A stretch of DNA of 63,311 nucleotides, from positions 1 to 63,311 of the forward strand of contig NZ_LYMK01000041.1 in NCBI RefSeq assembly GCF_002157355.1, written 5' to 3'. This document shows positions 24,567 to 34,186 of this stretch, piece by piece (position 1 is the stretch's first letter; every line of letters begins with the position of its first letter). Made by a program: the position numbers and the translations under genes. The notes under the pieces are model-generated. The model was not told the origin of the DNA. It saw nothing but the letters and a program-made list of their open reading frames with translations, and did not search any database. This stretch comes from Variovorax sp. JS1663. Lineage in GTDB: Bacteria; Pseudomonadota; Gammaproteobacteria; Burkholderiales; Burkholderiaceae_C.

Positions 24567-25553
24567 ATGCTCAACATCTTCACGCTTGCCAACGGCCGCC
24601 TCGTCCAGGAAGAGATCGAGGCGCTGGAAGAACTGTCGAAGTTCCAGCCGATCTGGGTCGACCTCGAAGCGCCCACGCTGGAAGAAAAGCGCTGGATCAA
24701 GCAGTACTACGGCCTGTCCATCCCCGAGGACGCAATGGACGAGGACATCGAGGAGTCGGCGCGCTTTTACGAGGAAGACAACGGCGAGCTGCACGTGCGC
24801 AGCGACTTCCTGATCGATGACGACGAGAACCCGCGCTCGGTGCGCGTGGCCTTCATCCTCAACCAGCACAACACCGAACTGCGCAGCCGCGGCGTGCTGT
24901 TCTCGATCCACGACGAGGACGTGCCGGTGTTCCGCCTGGTGCGCATGCGCGCCCGGCGCGCGCCCGGGCTCATCGAGGACGCGAAGGAGGTGCTGCTGAA
25001 GCTCTTCGACGCCGATGCCGAGTACTCGGCCGACTCGCTGGAGAACATCTACGACGAACTCGAGGTCGCTGGCAAGAAGGTGCTGGAAGGCAACGTGAGC
25101 GACGAGCTGGCCGGCGAGGTGCTGGCTGCAATCGCACGGCAGGAAGACCTGAACGGCCGCATCCGCCGCAACGTGATGGACACGCGCCGCGCGGTCAGCT
25201 TCATGATGCGCAGCCGCATGCTCAACGCCGAGCAGTTCGAGGAGGCGCGGCAGATCCTGCGCGACATCGAGTCGCTGGACAACCACACGGCTTTCCTGTT
25301 CGACAAGATCAACTTCCTGATGGACGCCACCGTCGGCTTCATCAACATCAACCAGAACAAGACCATCAAGATCTTCTCGGTGGCCAGCGTGGCGCTGCTG
25401 CCGCCGACGCTGATCGCGAGCGTGTACGGCATGAATTTCAAGCTCATGCCGGAGCTGGAATGGGGGTACGGCTATGCGTACGCGATCGTGCTGATGATCG
25501 CCAGTGCGCTGGTGCCGATGTGGTACTTCCGCCGGCGCGGCTGGCTCAAGTAG
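24567..25553 (+). CDS. corA: Magnesium/cobalt transport protein CorA
   Basis: Homopentameric Mg2+ channel of the inner membrane. 328 residues: a long acidic cytoplasmic N-terminal domain, then two C-terminal membrane helices. The pore signature GMN is at 288-290 (YGMNFKLMPE), and the protein ends in a basic RRRGWLK. RBS GGGAGCG precedes the ATG. The 3' end overlaps mtnN by 8 bases tail to tail. Confidence 0.95.
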   Translation: MLNIFTLANGRLVQEEIEALEELSKFQPIWVDLEAPTLEEKRWIKQYYGLSIPEDAMDEDIEESARFYEEDNGELHVRSDFLIDDDENPRSVRVAFILNQHNTELRSRGVLFSIHDEDVPVFRLVRMRARRAPGLIEDAKEVLLKLFDADAEYSADSLENIYDELEVAGKKVLEGNVSDELAGEVLAAIARQEDLNGRIRRNVMDTRRAVSFMMRSRMLNAEQFEEARQILRDIESLDNHTAFLFDKINFLMDATVGFININQNKTIKIFSVASVALLPPTLIASVYGMNFKLMPELEWGYGYAYAIVLMIASALVPMWYFRRRGWLK

Positions 25554-26319
25554 CGCGGCACTCGGACAACCCGGCCAGCCAGGCCTCGATCAATGCGAGG
25601 CTGTAGCGGCTGGCCACCGTGGCGACGAAGCGCAGGAAATCGGTATGGGGCTGGTCGTCGGCGCGGTCCGAGATCGTCCGCATCGCAGCGAAGGGCACGC
25701 GGAAATCGTGACAGACCTGGGCCACGGCCGCCCCTTCCATCTCGCAGGCCAGCGCATCGGGCAGGTCGTGGCGCAGCGCTTCGCTGTCGGCCGCCCGGGC
25801 GATGAAGCGGTCGCCGCTGACCACCAGGCCGCGATGCAGGCGCGGTGCCTGCAGCCCGAAATCGTCCACCACCTTCTGGCCCAGTAACGCCACCGGATCG
25901 CGCAAGAGCCTCTCGGCCACAGTGGCCAGCGCGTCGCTGATTGCGGTGTCGGTCGCGAAGCGCGCATGGCCGGTCAGCGGCACCTCGTAGCGCGGAAAGA
26001 TCGGCGACGCATCCAGGTCATGCTGCAGCAGTCGGCTCGCCACCACGACATCCCCCACCCGCACCTGGGGCGCCAAGCCGCCTGCGACACCGGTGAAGAC
26101 GATGGCGCGTACGCCGAAGCGCTCGAGCAGCACGGTGGCCGTGGTGGCCGCAGCGACCTTGCCGATGCGCGACAGCACCGCCACCACGGACTGGCCCTGC
26201 AGGTGGCCAACCCAGAACTCGCGGCCAGCGACGCGCACGCGCCGCTCGTCGGGCATGGCGGCGAGCAGTGCGCCCAGCTCCTCCTGCATGGCCGCCACGA
26301 TCGCGACCGGTGCCGCCAT
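25546..26319 (-). CDS. mtnN: 5'-methylthioadenosine/S-adenosylhomocysteine nucleosidase
   Basis: Cleaves MTA and SAH to adenine plus the thiosugar, serving methionine salvage and methyl recycling. 257 residues, slightly longer than the ~230 of E. coli MtnN. N-terminal VAIVAAMQEEL, purine phosphorylase fold with GVAGGLAPQVRVGDVVVAS (~77-95), SGDRFIA, EMEGAAVAQ (substrate-binding Glu pair) and ISDRAD (catalytic Asp). It starts 11 bases after the fadD stop, so it is probably in the fadD transcript. Confidence 0.92.
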   Translation of the reverse strand: MAAPVAIVAAMQEELGALLAAMPDERRVRVAGREFWVGHLQGQSVVAVLSRIGKVAAATTATVLLERFGVRAIVFTGVAGGLAPQVRVGDVVVASRLLQHDLDASPIFPRYEVPLTGHARFATDTAISDALATVAERLLRDPVALLGQKVVDDFGLQAPRLHRGLVVSGDRFIARAADSEALRHDLPDALACEMEGAAVAQVCHDFRVPFAAMRTISDRADDQPHTDFLRFVATVASRYSLALIEAWLAGLSECRAT

Positions 26320-26330
26320 GCCGGAACGCC

Positions 26331-28007
26331 CTACTTCTTATCCCGCAGCTCGCGGCGCAGGATCTTGCCCACCGGCGTCTTCGGCAGGTCGGTGCGGAAC
26401 TCGATCACCTTGGGCTGCTTGTAGCCCGTGAGATTGGCACGGCAGAACTCGCGCACCTGGGCCTCGGTGAGATCGGGATTCTTCTTGACGATCACCAGCT
26501 TGACGGCCTCGCCGGTCTTGTCGTCGGCGATGCCCACGGCTGCGCATTCGAGCACGCCGGGGACCTGAGCCACCACGTCCTCGACCTCGTTGGGGTACAC
26601 GTTGAAACCCGAGACCAGGATCATGTCCTTCTTGCGGTCGACGATCTTGAAGTAGCCGCGCTCGTCCACAACGCCCACGTCGCCGGACTTGAAGTAGCCG
26701 TCGGCGGTCATGACCTTGGCCGTTTCGTCGGGGCGCTGCCAGTAGCCGGCCATCACCTGTGGGCCCTTGATCGCGATCTCGCCGGGCTGGCCCAGCGGCA
26801 CCTCATGACCGTCGTCGTCCAGCAGCTTGAGCCAGGTGCTCGGCAGCGGCACGCCGATGGTGCCGGTGTACGCGGTACTGTTGGTGGGGTTGCAGGTCGT
26901 CGATGGCGAAGTCTCCGACAGGCCATAACCTTCGCAGATCGGGCAGCCGGTCTTCTCGAGCCACAGCTTGGCCACGGCGCCCTGCACCGCCATGCCTCCG
27001 CCAACCGAGATCTTGAGGTTCTTCCAGTTGACGGTGTTGAAGTCCGGATGGTTCGCCAGACCATTGAACAGGGTGTTGACCGCCGGAAAACTGTGGAACG
27101 TGTGCTTCGACAGTTCCTTGAGCACGGCCGGGATGTCGCGCGGATTGGGAATCAGGATCAGCTTGCCGCCCGTGCGCATGCTCAGCATCATGTTCACCGT
27201 GAAGGCGAAGATGTGATAGAGCGGCAGCGCGCACACGCTGGTGGGCTGCTCGCCTGCCGGCACCTTCTGCATCACCGGGTCGTTCCAGGCCTCGGACTGC
27301 AGCACGTTGGCGATCACGTTGCGGTGCAGAAGCACCGCGCCCTTGGAGACGCCGGTGGTGCCGCCCGTGTACTGCAGCACCGCCACGTCGTCCGGCCCCA
27401 CGGCCACCGGCTGCAGGGTGCGCCCTGCCCCCTTGTCCAGCGCATCGTTGAAGCGCACCGCGCCCGGCAGGCTGTACTCGGGCACCATCTTCTTGACATT
27501 GCGCACCACGTAGTTCACCAGCGCGCCCTTGAGGAGGCCCAGGCGGTCGCCCATGCCGCTCAGCACCACATGCTTGACCGGCGTGGCGCCGATGCACTGC
27601 TGCAGCGTGTTGCCGAAGTTCTCCATGATCACGATCGCCTTGGCGCCGGAGTCCTTGAGCTGGTGCTCCAACTCGCGCGGCGTGTACAGCGGGTTCACGT
27701 TCACCAGGATCAGGCCGGCGCGCAGGATGCCGCAGACCGCGATCGGGTACTGCAGGCAGTTGGGCATCATGACGGCCACGCGCTCGCCCTTGCCGAGGCC
27801 CAGACCCTGCAGGTAACCGGCGAAGGCGTGGCTCGCCTTGTCGACGTCGGCGTAGCTCAGGTCCTTGCCCATGAAGCTGTAGGCGGTGCGCCCGGCGAAG
27901 CGCTTGAAGCTCTCCTCCATGATGCCCACCAGCGAGGTGTAGCCTGAGGCGTCGATGTCGGCCGGCACCCCCTGCGGGTAACTGCTGAGCCAGGGACGGT
28001 CTGTCAT
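26331..28007 (-). CDS. fadD: Long-chain fatty acid-CoA ligase (AMP-forming)
   Basis: Activates fatty acids to acyl-CoA for beta-oxidation or lipid synthesis. 558 residues, normal for FadD. ANL-superfamily motifs: YTGGTTGVSKGAVL (AMP/phosphate loop, ~215-228), GYGLSETSP (~350), GDVGVVDERGYFKIVDRKKD (~430-449) and C-terminal TPVGKILRRELR with the catalytic lysine. RBS GAGGAG lies before the ATG. It follows pntB, separated by two GC-rich hairpins. Confidence 0.92.
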   Translation of the reverse strand: MTDRPWLSSYPQGVPADIDASGYTSLVGIMEESFKRFAGRTAYSFMGKDLSYADVDKASHAFAGYLQGLGLGKGERVAVMMPNCLQYPIAVCGILRAGLILVNVNPLYTPRELEHQLKDSGAKAIVIMENFGNTLQQCIGATPVKHVVLSGMGDRLGLLKGALVNYVVRNVKKMVPEYSLPGAVRFNDALDKGAGRTLQPVAVGPDDVAVLQYTGGTTGVSKGAVLLHRNVIANVLQSEAWNDPVMQKVPAGEQPTSVCALPLYHIFAFTVNMMLSMRTGGKLILIPNPRDIPAVLKELSKHTFHSFPAVNTLFNGLANHPDFNTVNWKNLKISVGGGMAVQGAVAKLWLEKTGCPICEGYGLSETSPSTTCNPTNSTAYTGTIGVPLPSTWLKLLDDDGHEVPLGQPGEIAIKGPQVMAGYWQRPDETAKVMTADGYFKSGDVGVVDERGYFKIVDRKKDMILVSGFNVYPNEVEDVVAQVPGVLECAAVGIADDKTGEAVKLVIVKKNPDLTEAQVREFCRANLTGYKQPKVIEFRTDLPKTPVGKILRRELRDKK

Positions 28008-28052
28008 GGATGTGTCTCCTCAAACGAATTCTTGGGTTCTGCTCGCAAGAGC

Positions 28053-28098
28053 GCCGCCCGGGCTTCGAAAGCGCCGGGCGGCGGGCGCCTTGGCGCCC
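28053..28098 (-). terminator. Tandem GC-rich hairpins between pntB and fadD
   Basis: Two perfect stems: GCCGCCCGG / CCGGGCGGC (28053-28061 with 28074-28082) and GGGCGCC / GGCGCCC (28083-28089 with 28092-28098). They lie just after the pntB stop. No U-run follows, so they could slow decay or partly terminate the pnt transcript but are not a classical intrinsic terminator. Confidence 0.45.
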
Positions 28099-28105
28099 CG
28101 CTTGT

Positions 28106-29593
28106 CTACTCGATGGCCTTCCCCATGTCCTCGACCACCTTCTTGGCATCGCCGAAGACCATCATCGTCTTGTCCATGTAGAACAGCTCGTTGTCCAGCC
28201 CGGCATAACCGGCGGCCATGCTTCGCTTGTTCACGATCACCGTCTTGGCCTTGTACGCCTCCAGGATCGGCATCCCGTAGATCGGCGTGCCCTTCTGCAG
28301 CGCCGCCGGGTTCACCACGTCGTTGGCCCCCAGGATGATCGCCACGTCGGCCTGCGCGAACTCGCCGTTGATGTCCTCCATCTCGAACACCTGGTCGTAG
28401 GGCACCTCCGCCTCCGCCAGCAGCACGTTCATGTGCCCCGGCATGCGCCCGGCCACCGGGTGGATGGCGTACTTCACCGTCACGCCATGCTCGGTGAGCT
28501 TCTGCGCCAGCTCGTTGACCGCGTGCTGCGCCCGCGCCACCGCCAGGCCGTAGCCCGGCACGATGATCACCGTCTCGGCATTGCTCAGCATGTAGGCCGC
28601 ATCGTCCGCGCTGCCGCTCTTGACCGGCCGCTGCTCCTTGGCGCCGCCCGTGGCCGCAGCCGCCTCGCCCCCGAAGCCGCCCAGGATCACGTTGAAGAAC
28701 GAGCGGTTCATCGCCTTGCACATGATGTAGCTCAGGATCGCACCCGAGGAGCCCACCAGGCTGCCAGCCACGATCAGCATGGCGTTGTTCAGGCTGAAGC
28801 CGATGCCCGCGGCTGCCCAGCCCGAGTAGCTGTTGAGCATGGACACCACCACCGGCATGTCCGCCCCGCCGATCGGGATGATGATCAGGACGCCCATCAC
28901 GAAGGACAAGACCAGCATCAGGAAGAAGGCGGTCCAGCTCTCGGTGAAGACGAACACCAGGCCCAGGGCGATGGTGAGCAGCCCCAGCACCAGGTTGAGC
29001 ATGTGCTGGCCCTTGAACTGCACGGGCGCGCCCTGGAACAGGCGGAACTTGTACTTGCCCGAGAGCTTGCCGAAGGCGATGACGGAGCCGCTGAAGGTGA
29101 TGGCGCCGATGGCCGCGCCCAGGAACAGCTCCAGCCGGTTGCCCGCCGGGATGGCGTAGCGCGCGATGCCGTCGATGAGCATCGTGCCCTCGGGGGTGGC
29201 GGCGCCGATGACGCCGGCCACCGGAGGCGGGGTGATGCCGAAGGCCCAGGGCTCGACCACCGCGGCGACGGCGATGAAGACGGCGGCCAGGCCGATCATG
29301 CTGTGAAAGAAGGCCACCAGTTCGGGCATCTGGGTCATCTCGACGGTCTTGGCGCGGTAGGCGCCGTAGCCGCCGCCGACCACCAGGCCGAGCAGCACCC
29401 AGGCCATGCCGGCGGCCTTGCCGCCGGAGAGCTGCACGATCAGCGCGGCGGTGGTCAGGATGGCGATGGCCATGCCGACCATGCCGAAGATGTTGCCCCG
29501 GATGGAGGTGGTGGGATGGCTCAGGCCCTTGAGGGACTGGATGAAGCAGATGCTGGCGATCAGGTACAGCAGGGTGACGACATTCATCGACAT
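28106..29593 (-). CDS. pntB: NAD(P) transhydrogenase subunit beta
   Basis: Membrane subunit of proton-translocating transhydrogenase, which makes NADPH from NADH using the proton gradient. 495 residues: an N-terminal membrane part (about nine helices, e.g. VVTLLYLIASICFIQSL) and a C-terminal NADP-binding domain III (VIIVPGYGLAVARAQHAVNE, ~325; HPVAGRMPGHMNVLLAEA; GANDVVNPAA). Third gene of pntAA-pntAB-pntB, four bases after pntAB. Confidence 0.95.
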   Translation of the reverse strand: MSMNVVTLLYLIASICFIQSLKGLSHPTTSIRGNIFGMVGMAIAILTTAALIVQLSGGKAAGMAWVLLGLVVGGGYGAYRAKTVEMTQMPELVAFFHSMIGLAAVFIAVAAVVEPWAFGITPPPVAGVIGAATPEGTMLIDGIARYAIPAGNRLELFLGAAIGAITFSGSVIAFGKLSGKYKFRLFQGAPVQFKGQHMLNLVLGLLTIALGLVFVFTESWTAFFLMLVLSFVMGVLIIIPIGGADMPVVVSMLNSYSGWAAAGIGFSLNNAMLIVAGSLVGSSGAILSYIMCKAMNRSFFNVILGGFGGEAAAATGGAKEQRPVKSGSADDAAYMLSNAETVIIVPGYGLAVARAQHAVNELAQKLTEHGVTVKYAIHPVAGRMPGHMNVLLAEAEVPYDQVFEMEDINGEFAQADVAIILGANDVVNPAALQKGTPIYGMPILEAYKAKTVIVNKRSMAAGYAGLDNELFYMDKTMMVFGDAKKVVEDMGKAIE

Positions 29594-29597
29594 CGCG

Positions 29598-29912
29598 TCA
29601 CTCCCCCGCCTTCGCAGGCTTCTTGTCCTTCTTCTTGAACATCTCCAGCATGCGCCGGGTGACCAGGAAGCCGCCGAAGACGTTGACCGCGGCCAGGGCC
29701 ACGGCCAAGACGCCCATGCTCTTGCCGAACCAGCCGGTGGTCAGCGCCGCGGCCAGCATGGCCCCGACGATGACGATGGCGGAGATGGCGTTGGTGACGG
29801 CCATCAGGGGGGTGTGCAGGGCGGGGGTGACGGTCCACACGACGTGGTAGCCCACGTAGATGGCCAGCACGAAGATGATGAGGTTGATGACGGTGTGGGA
29901 GACGGGATCCAT
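29598..29912 (-). CDS. pntAB: NAD(P) transhydrogenase subunit alpha, part 2 (membrane part)
   Basis: 104 residues with three or four membrane helices (VINLIIFVLAIYVGYHVVW; TNAISAIVIVGAMLAAALT; a third near 63-83). In E. coli this segment is fused to the NAD-binding domain in PntA; here it is a separate gene, the form found in many alpha- and betaproteobacteria. Lys-rich C-terminus. Located 24 bases after pntAA. Confidence 0.93.
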   Translation of the reverse strand: MDPVSHTVINLIIFVLAIYVGYHVVWTVTPALHTPLMAVTNAISAIVIVGAMLAAALTTGWFGKSMGVLAVALAAVNVFGGFLVTRRMLEMFKKKDKKPAKAGE

Positions 29913-29936
29913 GGTGCTGTTTCTCCTCGTTCGGCT

Positions 29937-31052
<1,116 letters not shown>

Positions 31053-31251
31053 GGGATTCTCCTCGGGGCAGCGTTGGAATTCGGGCCGAGCTTACATGAA
31101 GATGACAGCCGCAGGGGCTGGCGCTGCCCCCATGCGTTTCGAGGCGCGGAATGATCGCGCAGGCCCAACGCTTCCTGTACAGTTGCCCCCTCGACAGCGA
31201 CCGGCACGCGGAAGGCCGGCGCGACAGATCAAGAATTTTCAGGGGGATGCC

Positions 31252-31980
31252 ATGCGAATAGCGACGCTCGACAACGAGCCGCGCGAGACCAGGTGGATCC
31301 AGCGCATGTTGACGACGATCGGTCACGAGTGCCACGCATTCGCCAATGGTCAGTCACTGCTGCGCGGACTGCGCGTCACGAGCTACGACCTGCTTTTGCT
31401 CGACTGGCGTCCGCCGGATCTCCAGGGGCCCGAGTTGGTGAAATGGTTGCGCGACCGCTTCGGCAACCGGATGCCGCTGCTCCTGGTCGCCGCCCAGCGT
31501 GACAAGGCCGACCTGATCGCGTCCCTGCTGTCGGGTGCCGACGACTTCATGCTCAGGCCCCTGGGTCGCGCGGAGCTCCAGGCGCGCGTGCAGGCCCTGC
31601 TGCGTCGCGCCTACCCGACCCGCTTCGACAAGGAACTGGTCTGCGGCCCCTACCACTTCGACCCCCTTGCGCGCACGCTGAGCCTGCGCGGCGTGCCGGT
31701 GCGGCTCAAGCATCGCGAGTACGAACTTGCGCTCTATCTGTTCCGCAATATCGGCCGGCTGCTCTCGCGCGAGCACCTGATCCGCACAGTCTGGGGCCAG
31801 GATCTCGAGCGCCATTCCCGCTCGCTCGACACGCACGTGTCTCGGCTGCGAGCGCGCATGGAGCTGCGCCCGGACAACGGCATGGTGCTCGCCTCGGTCT
31901 ACGGCATGGGCTACCGGCTCGAATTCCTCGGCAACGACTGGAACGATTCGCCCTATCCCACAGCCGACGCCGCAGAATGA
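31252..31980 (+). CDS. OmpR-family response regulator
   Basis: 242 residues: an N-terminal receiver domain with phospho-acceptor Asp in LLLLDWRPPDLQGPE (~46-60), and a C-terminal winged-helix DNA-binding domain (HREYELALYLFRNIGRLLSREHL, then RSLDTHVSRLRARMEL). Receiver residues before the Asp are atypical: the start reads IATLDNEPRE, so the usual acidic pair is only partly kept. No histidine kinase gene lies nearby, so the signal is unknown. RBS is a G-run two bases before the ATG. The DUF4019 gene follows 32 bases later. Confidence 0.9.
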   Translation: MRIATLDNEPRETRWIQRMLTTIGHECHAFANGQSLLRGLRVTSYDLLLLDWRPPDLQGPELVKWLRDRFGNRMPLLLVAAQRDKADLIASLLSGADDFMLRPLGRAELQARVQALLRRAYPTRFDKELVCGPYHFDPLARTLSLRGVPVRLKHREYELALYLFRNIGRLLSREHLIRTVWGQDLERHSRSLDTHVSRLRARMELRPDNGMVLASVYGMGYRLEFLGNDWNDSPYPTADAAE

Positions 31981-32012
31981 GCAATGCTGTCAACCCAAGG
32001 AGTCCTTTCACC

Positions 32013-32447
32013 ATGAATCGCGTCATCCGCTTCCTGTTCGCCGCCATCCTGCTGACCGGCTGGCTGCCACTCTCTTTTGCGCAGGACGCCGAGCCGAGCG
32101 ACCTGGTGCGCGGCGGACTCCAGGCGATCCAGATGATCGACCAGAACAAGACAGGCGAGCTCTGGGACGGCGCCACCGCCGCGGCCCGCAAGCGCGTCGC
32201 CCGCGTCGATTTCGTGAACCAGGTCGCCAAGGCCCGCGCTCCGCTGGGCGCCGCACAGCAGCGCACATGGGTCGCGATCAACCGCCAGGTGGTGGGTGAC
32301 GGCGACCCGGACCTGGCCGGCCAGTACGTGAGCATCGAGTACGAGACGCGCTTCGCCAACAAGGCCAACGCCACGGTGCGCGAGCTGGTGACCTTCCAGC
32401 TGGGCGAGGACCGGGTCTGGCGCTTCTCGGGCTACGTGCTGCGCTGA
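32013..32447 (+). CDS. DUF4019 domain protein, exported
   Basis: 144 residues. Sec signal peptide (RFLFAAILLTGWLPLSFAQ, cut near residue 23), then a DUF4019-type domain with DLVRGGLQAIQMIDQNKTGELWD and a C-terminal WRFSGYVLR. RBS AAGGAG at good spacing before this ATG, favouring it over the ATG 12 codons upstream. Function unknown; presumably periplasmic. It may be co-transcribed with the response regulator upstream. Confidence 0.8.
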   Translation: MNRVIRFLFAAILLTGWLPLSFAQDAEPSDLVRGGLQAIQMIDQNKTGELWDGATAAARKRVARVDFVNQVAKARAPLGAAQQRTWVAINRQVVGDGDPDLAGQYVSIEYETRFANKANATVRELVTFQLGEDRVWRFSGYVLR

Positions 32448-32451
32448 GCCC

Positions 32452-32937
32452 ATGGCGCATCGCTGGAAGCCCAACGTCACCGTTGCGGCAGTGATCGAGC
32501 AAAACGGCCGCTTCCTGGTGGTCGAGGAAGAGACCAGCGACGGCCTGCGGCTGAATTCGCCCGCCGGCCACCTCGATCCCGGCGAGTCGCCGGCTGCAGG
32601 CTGCGCGCGCGAAACGCTGGAGGAAACCGCCCACCACTTCACGCCGACCGCACTGGTGGGCATCTACATGGCGCGCCAGCGTGGTGCTCGGGGCGAGGAC
32701 GTCACCTACATGCGATTTGCCTTCACAGGCGCCCTGGGCGTGCGAGAGCCGGGCCGGGCACTGGACCATGGCATCGTGCGCACCCTCTGGATGACGGCGG
32801 ATGAGTTGCGCGCCAGCCGGTCGCGGCACCGCAGCCCATTGTTGATGCAGTGCGTGGACGACTATCTCGCCGGGCATCGCCATCCGCTGGATCTGATTCA
32901 CATCGATGCCTCGGTGGCCGGCGAGGACGAGGCCTGA
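32452..32937 (+). CDS. Nudix hydrolase (NudJ-like)
   Basis: 161 residues, one Nudix domain. The Nudix box is GHLDPGESPAAGCARETLEETA (spanning ~39-60) with the GX5EX7REXXEE pattern nearly intact (CARETLEET). It is followed by the YMRFAFTG strand. Adjacent to mnmA, as NudJ/YmfB is in E. coli, though here the two are convergent; NudJ hydrolyses nucleoside triphosphates and thiamine pyrophosphate, which may apply here. Four bases after the DUF4019 gene. Confidence 0.87.
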   Translation: MAHRWKPNVTVAAVIEQNGRFLVVEEETSDGLRLNSPAGHLDPGESPAAGCARETLEETAHHFTPTALVGIYMARQRGARGEDVTYMRFAFTGALGVREPGRALDHGIVRTLWMTADELRASRSRHRSPLLMQCVDDYLAGHRHPLDLIHIDASVAGEDEA

Positions 32938-32944
32938 GAGGACG

Positions 32945-34054
32945 TCAGCCTGCCCGGGCAATCACGCCACCGCCCAGGCACACCTCGCCGTCGTAGAGCA
33001 CCGCCGACTGTCCCGGCGTGACGGCCCACTGGGGCTCGGCGAAGGCCAGCCGGAAGGCGCCGTTAGCGCCCTCGGCAAGAGTGCAGCCCGCATCGACCTG
33101 GCGGTAGCGCGACTTCGCGGCGTAGGCGCCCGCGGCCGGCGCCTCGCCGGCCACCCAGCTGGCGTCGTCCGCATCCAGGGCCGGCGACAGCAGCCACGGG
33201 TGGTCATGGCCTTGCACCACCCACAGCGTGTTGCTTTCGAGCTCCTTGCGTGCGACGAACCAGGGCGCATGCTCGCCGCCCCCGCGCGGCGCGCCCTTCG
33301 GCTTGACCCCGCCGATGCCCAGCCCCTGGCGCTGCCCCAGCGTATAGAAGCTCAGACCCTGATGCTCGCCGATGCGTCGTCCCCGATCGTCGCGGATGGG
33401 CCCAGGCTCCTTCGAGATGTAGCGGTTGAGGAACTCGCGGAAGGGCCGCTCGCCGATGAAGCAGATGCCGGTGGAGTCCTTCTTCTTCGCATTGGGCAGG
33501 CCGATCTCGTCGGCGATGCGGCGCACCTCGGTCTTGTGCAGCTCGCCGACCGGGAACATCGTCTTCGCCAGCTGCTGCTGGTTCAGGCGATGCAGGAAAT
33601 AGCTCTGGTCCTTGGCCGGATCCAGTCCCTTGAGCAGCTCATGGCGGCCGGTCGCCGGATCGAAGCGCACGCGTGCGTAGTGACCGGTGGCGATCTTCTC
33701 GGCGCCCAGGCGCATCGCATGGTCGAGGAAGGCCTTGAACTTGATCTCGGCGTTGCACAGCACGTCGGGATTGGGCGTGCGGCCGGCCTGGTACTCGCGC
33801 AGGAACTCTGCGAACACCCGGTCCTTGTAGTCGGCCGCGAAGTTGACGTGCTCGATCTCGATGCCCAGCACATCGGCCACGCTGGCGGCATCGACGAAGT
33901 CGATGTTCGACGAGCAGTACTCGCTGTCGTCGTCGTCCTCCCAGTTCTTCATGAAGATGCCGACCACCTCGTGGCCCTGCTGCTTGAGCAGGTGCGCCGT
34001 GACCGCGGAGTCCACCCCGCCGCTCAGGCCCACCACGATGCGCTGCTTGTCCAT
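32945..34054 (-). CDS. mnmA: tRNA-specific 2-thiouridylase MnmA
   Basis: Puts the 2-thio group on U34 of Lys, Glu and Gln tRNAs. 369 residues. P-loop SGGVDSAVTAHLL (residues ~10-22); catalytic cysteines in NPDVLCNAEIKF (~96-107) and STGICFIGERPF (~195-206); the C-terminal beta-barrel domain ends in GGGVIARAG. Start ATG at 34054, immediately before MDKQRIVVGLSGG. Convergent with the Nudix gene, eight bases apart. Confidence 0.95.
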   Translation of the reverse strand: MDKQRIVVGLSGGVDSAVTAHLLKQQGHEVVGIFMKNWEDDDDSEYCSSNIDFVDAASVADVLGIEIEHVNFAADYKDRVFAEFLREYQAGRTPNPDVLCNAEIKFKAFLDHAMRLGAEKIATGHYARVRFDPATGRHELLKGLDPAKDQSYFLHRLNQQQLAKTMFPVGELHKTEVRRIADEIGLPNAKKKDSTGICFIGERPFREFLNRYISKEPGPIRDDRGRRIGEHQGLSFYTLGQRQGLGIGGVKPKGAPRGGGEHAPWFVARKELESNTLWVVQGHDHPWLLSPALDADDASWVAGEAPAAGAYAAKSRYRQVDAGCTLAEGANGAFRLAFAEPQWAVTPGQSAVLYDGEVCLGGGVIARAG

Positions 34055-34186
34055 GGGCGGCGATTGTCCCAGGCCGGCCAAGCCGGTGCCCGCGTCCGGG
34101 TAATCACCGAAGAGCGGCCGCCAAAGAAGTTTGAAAGAAGGGGCGCCGAGGTTCACACTGCAACGCCCGACCCGGAAGGAGCACCT

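Noticed and set aside
32906..34186. Upstream extension of the acyltransferase frame across mnmA
   Set aside because: The extra 427 codons are antisense to mnmA; the ATG at 34187 has a good ribosome binding site and starts the conserved domain.
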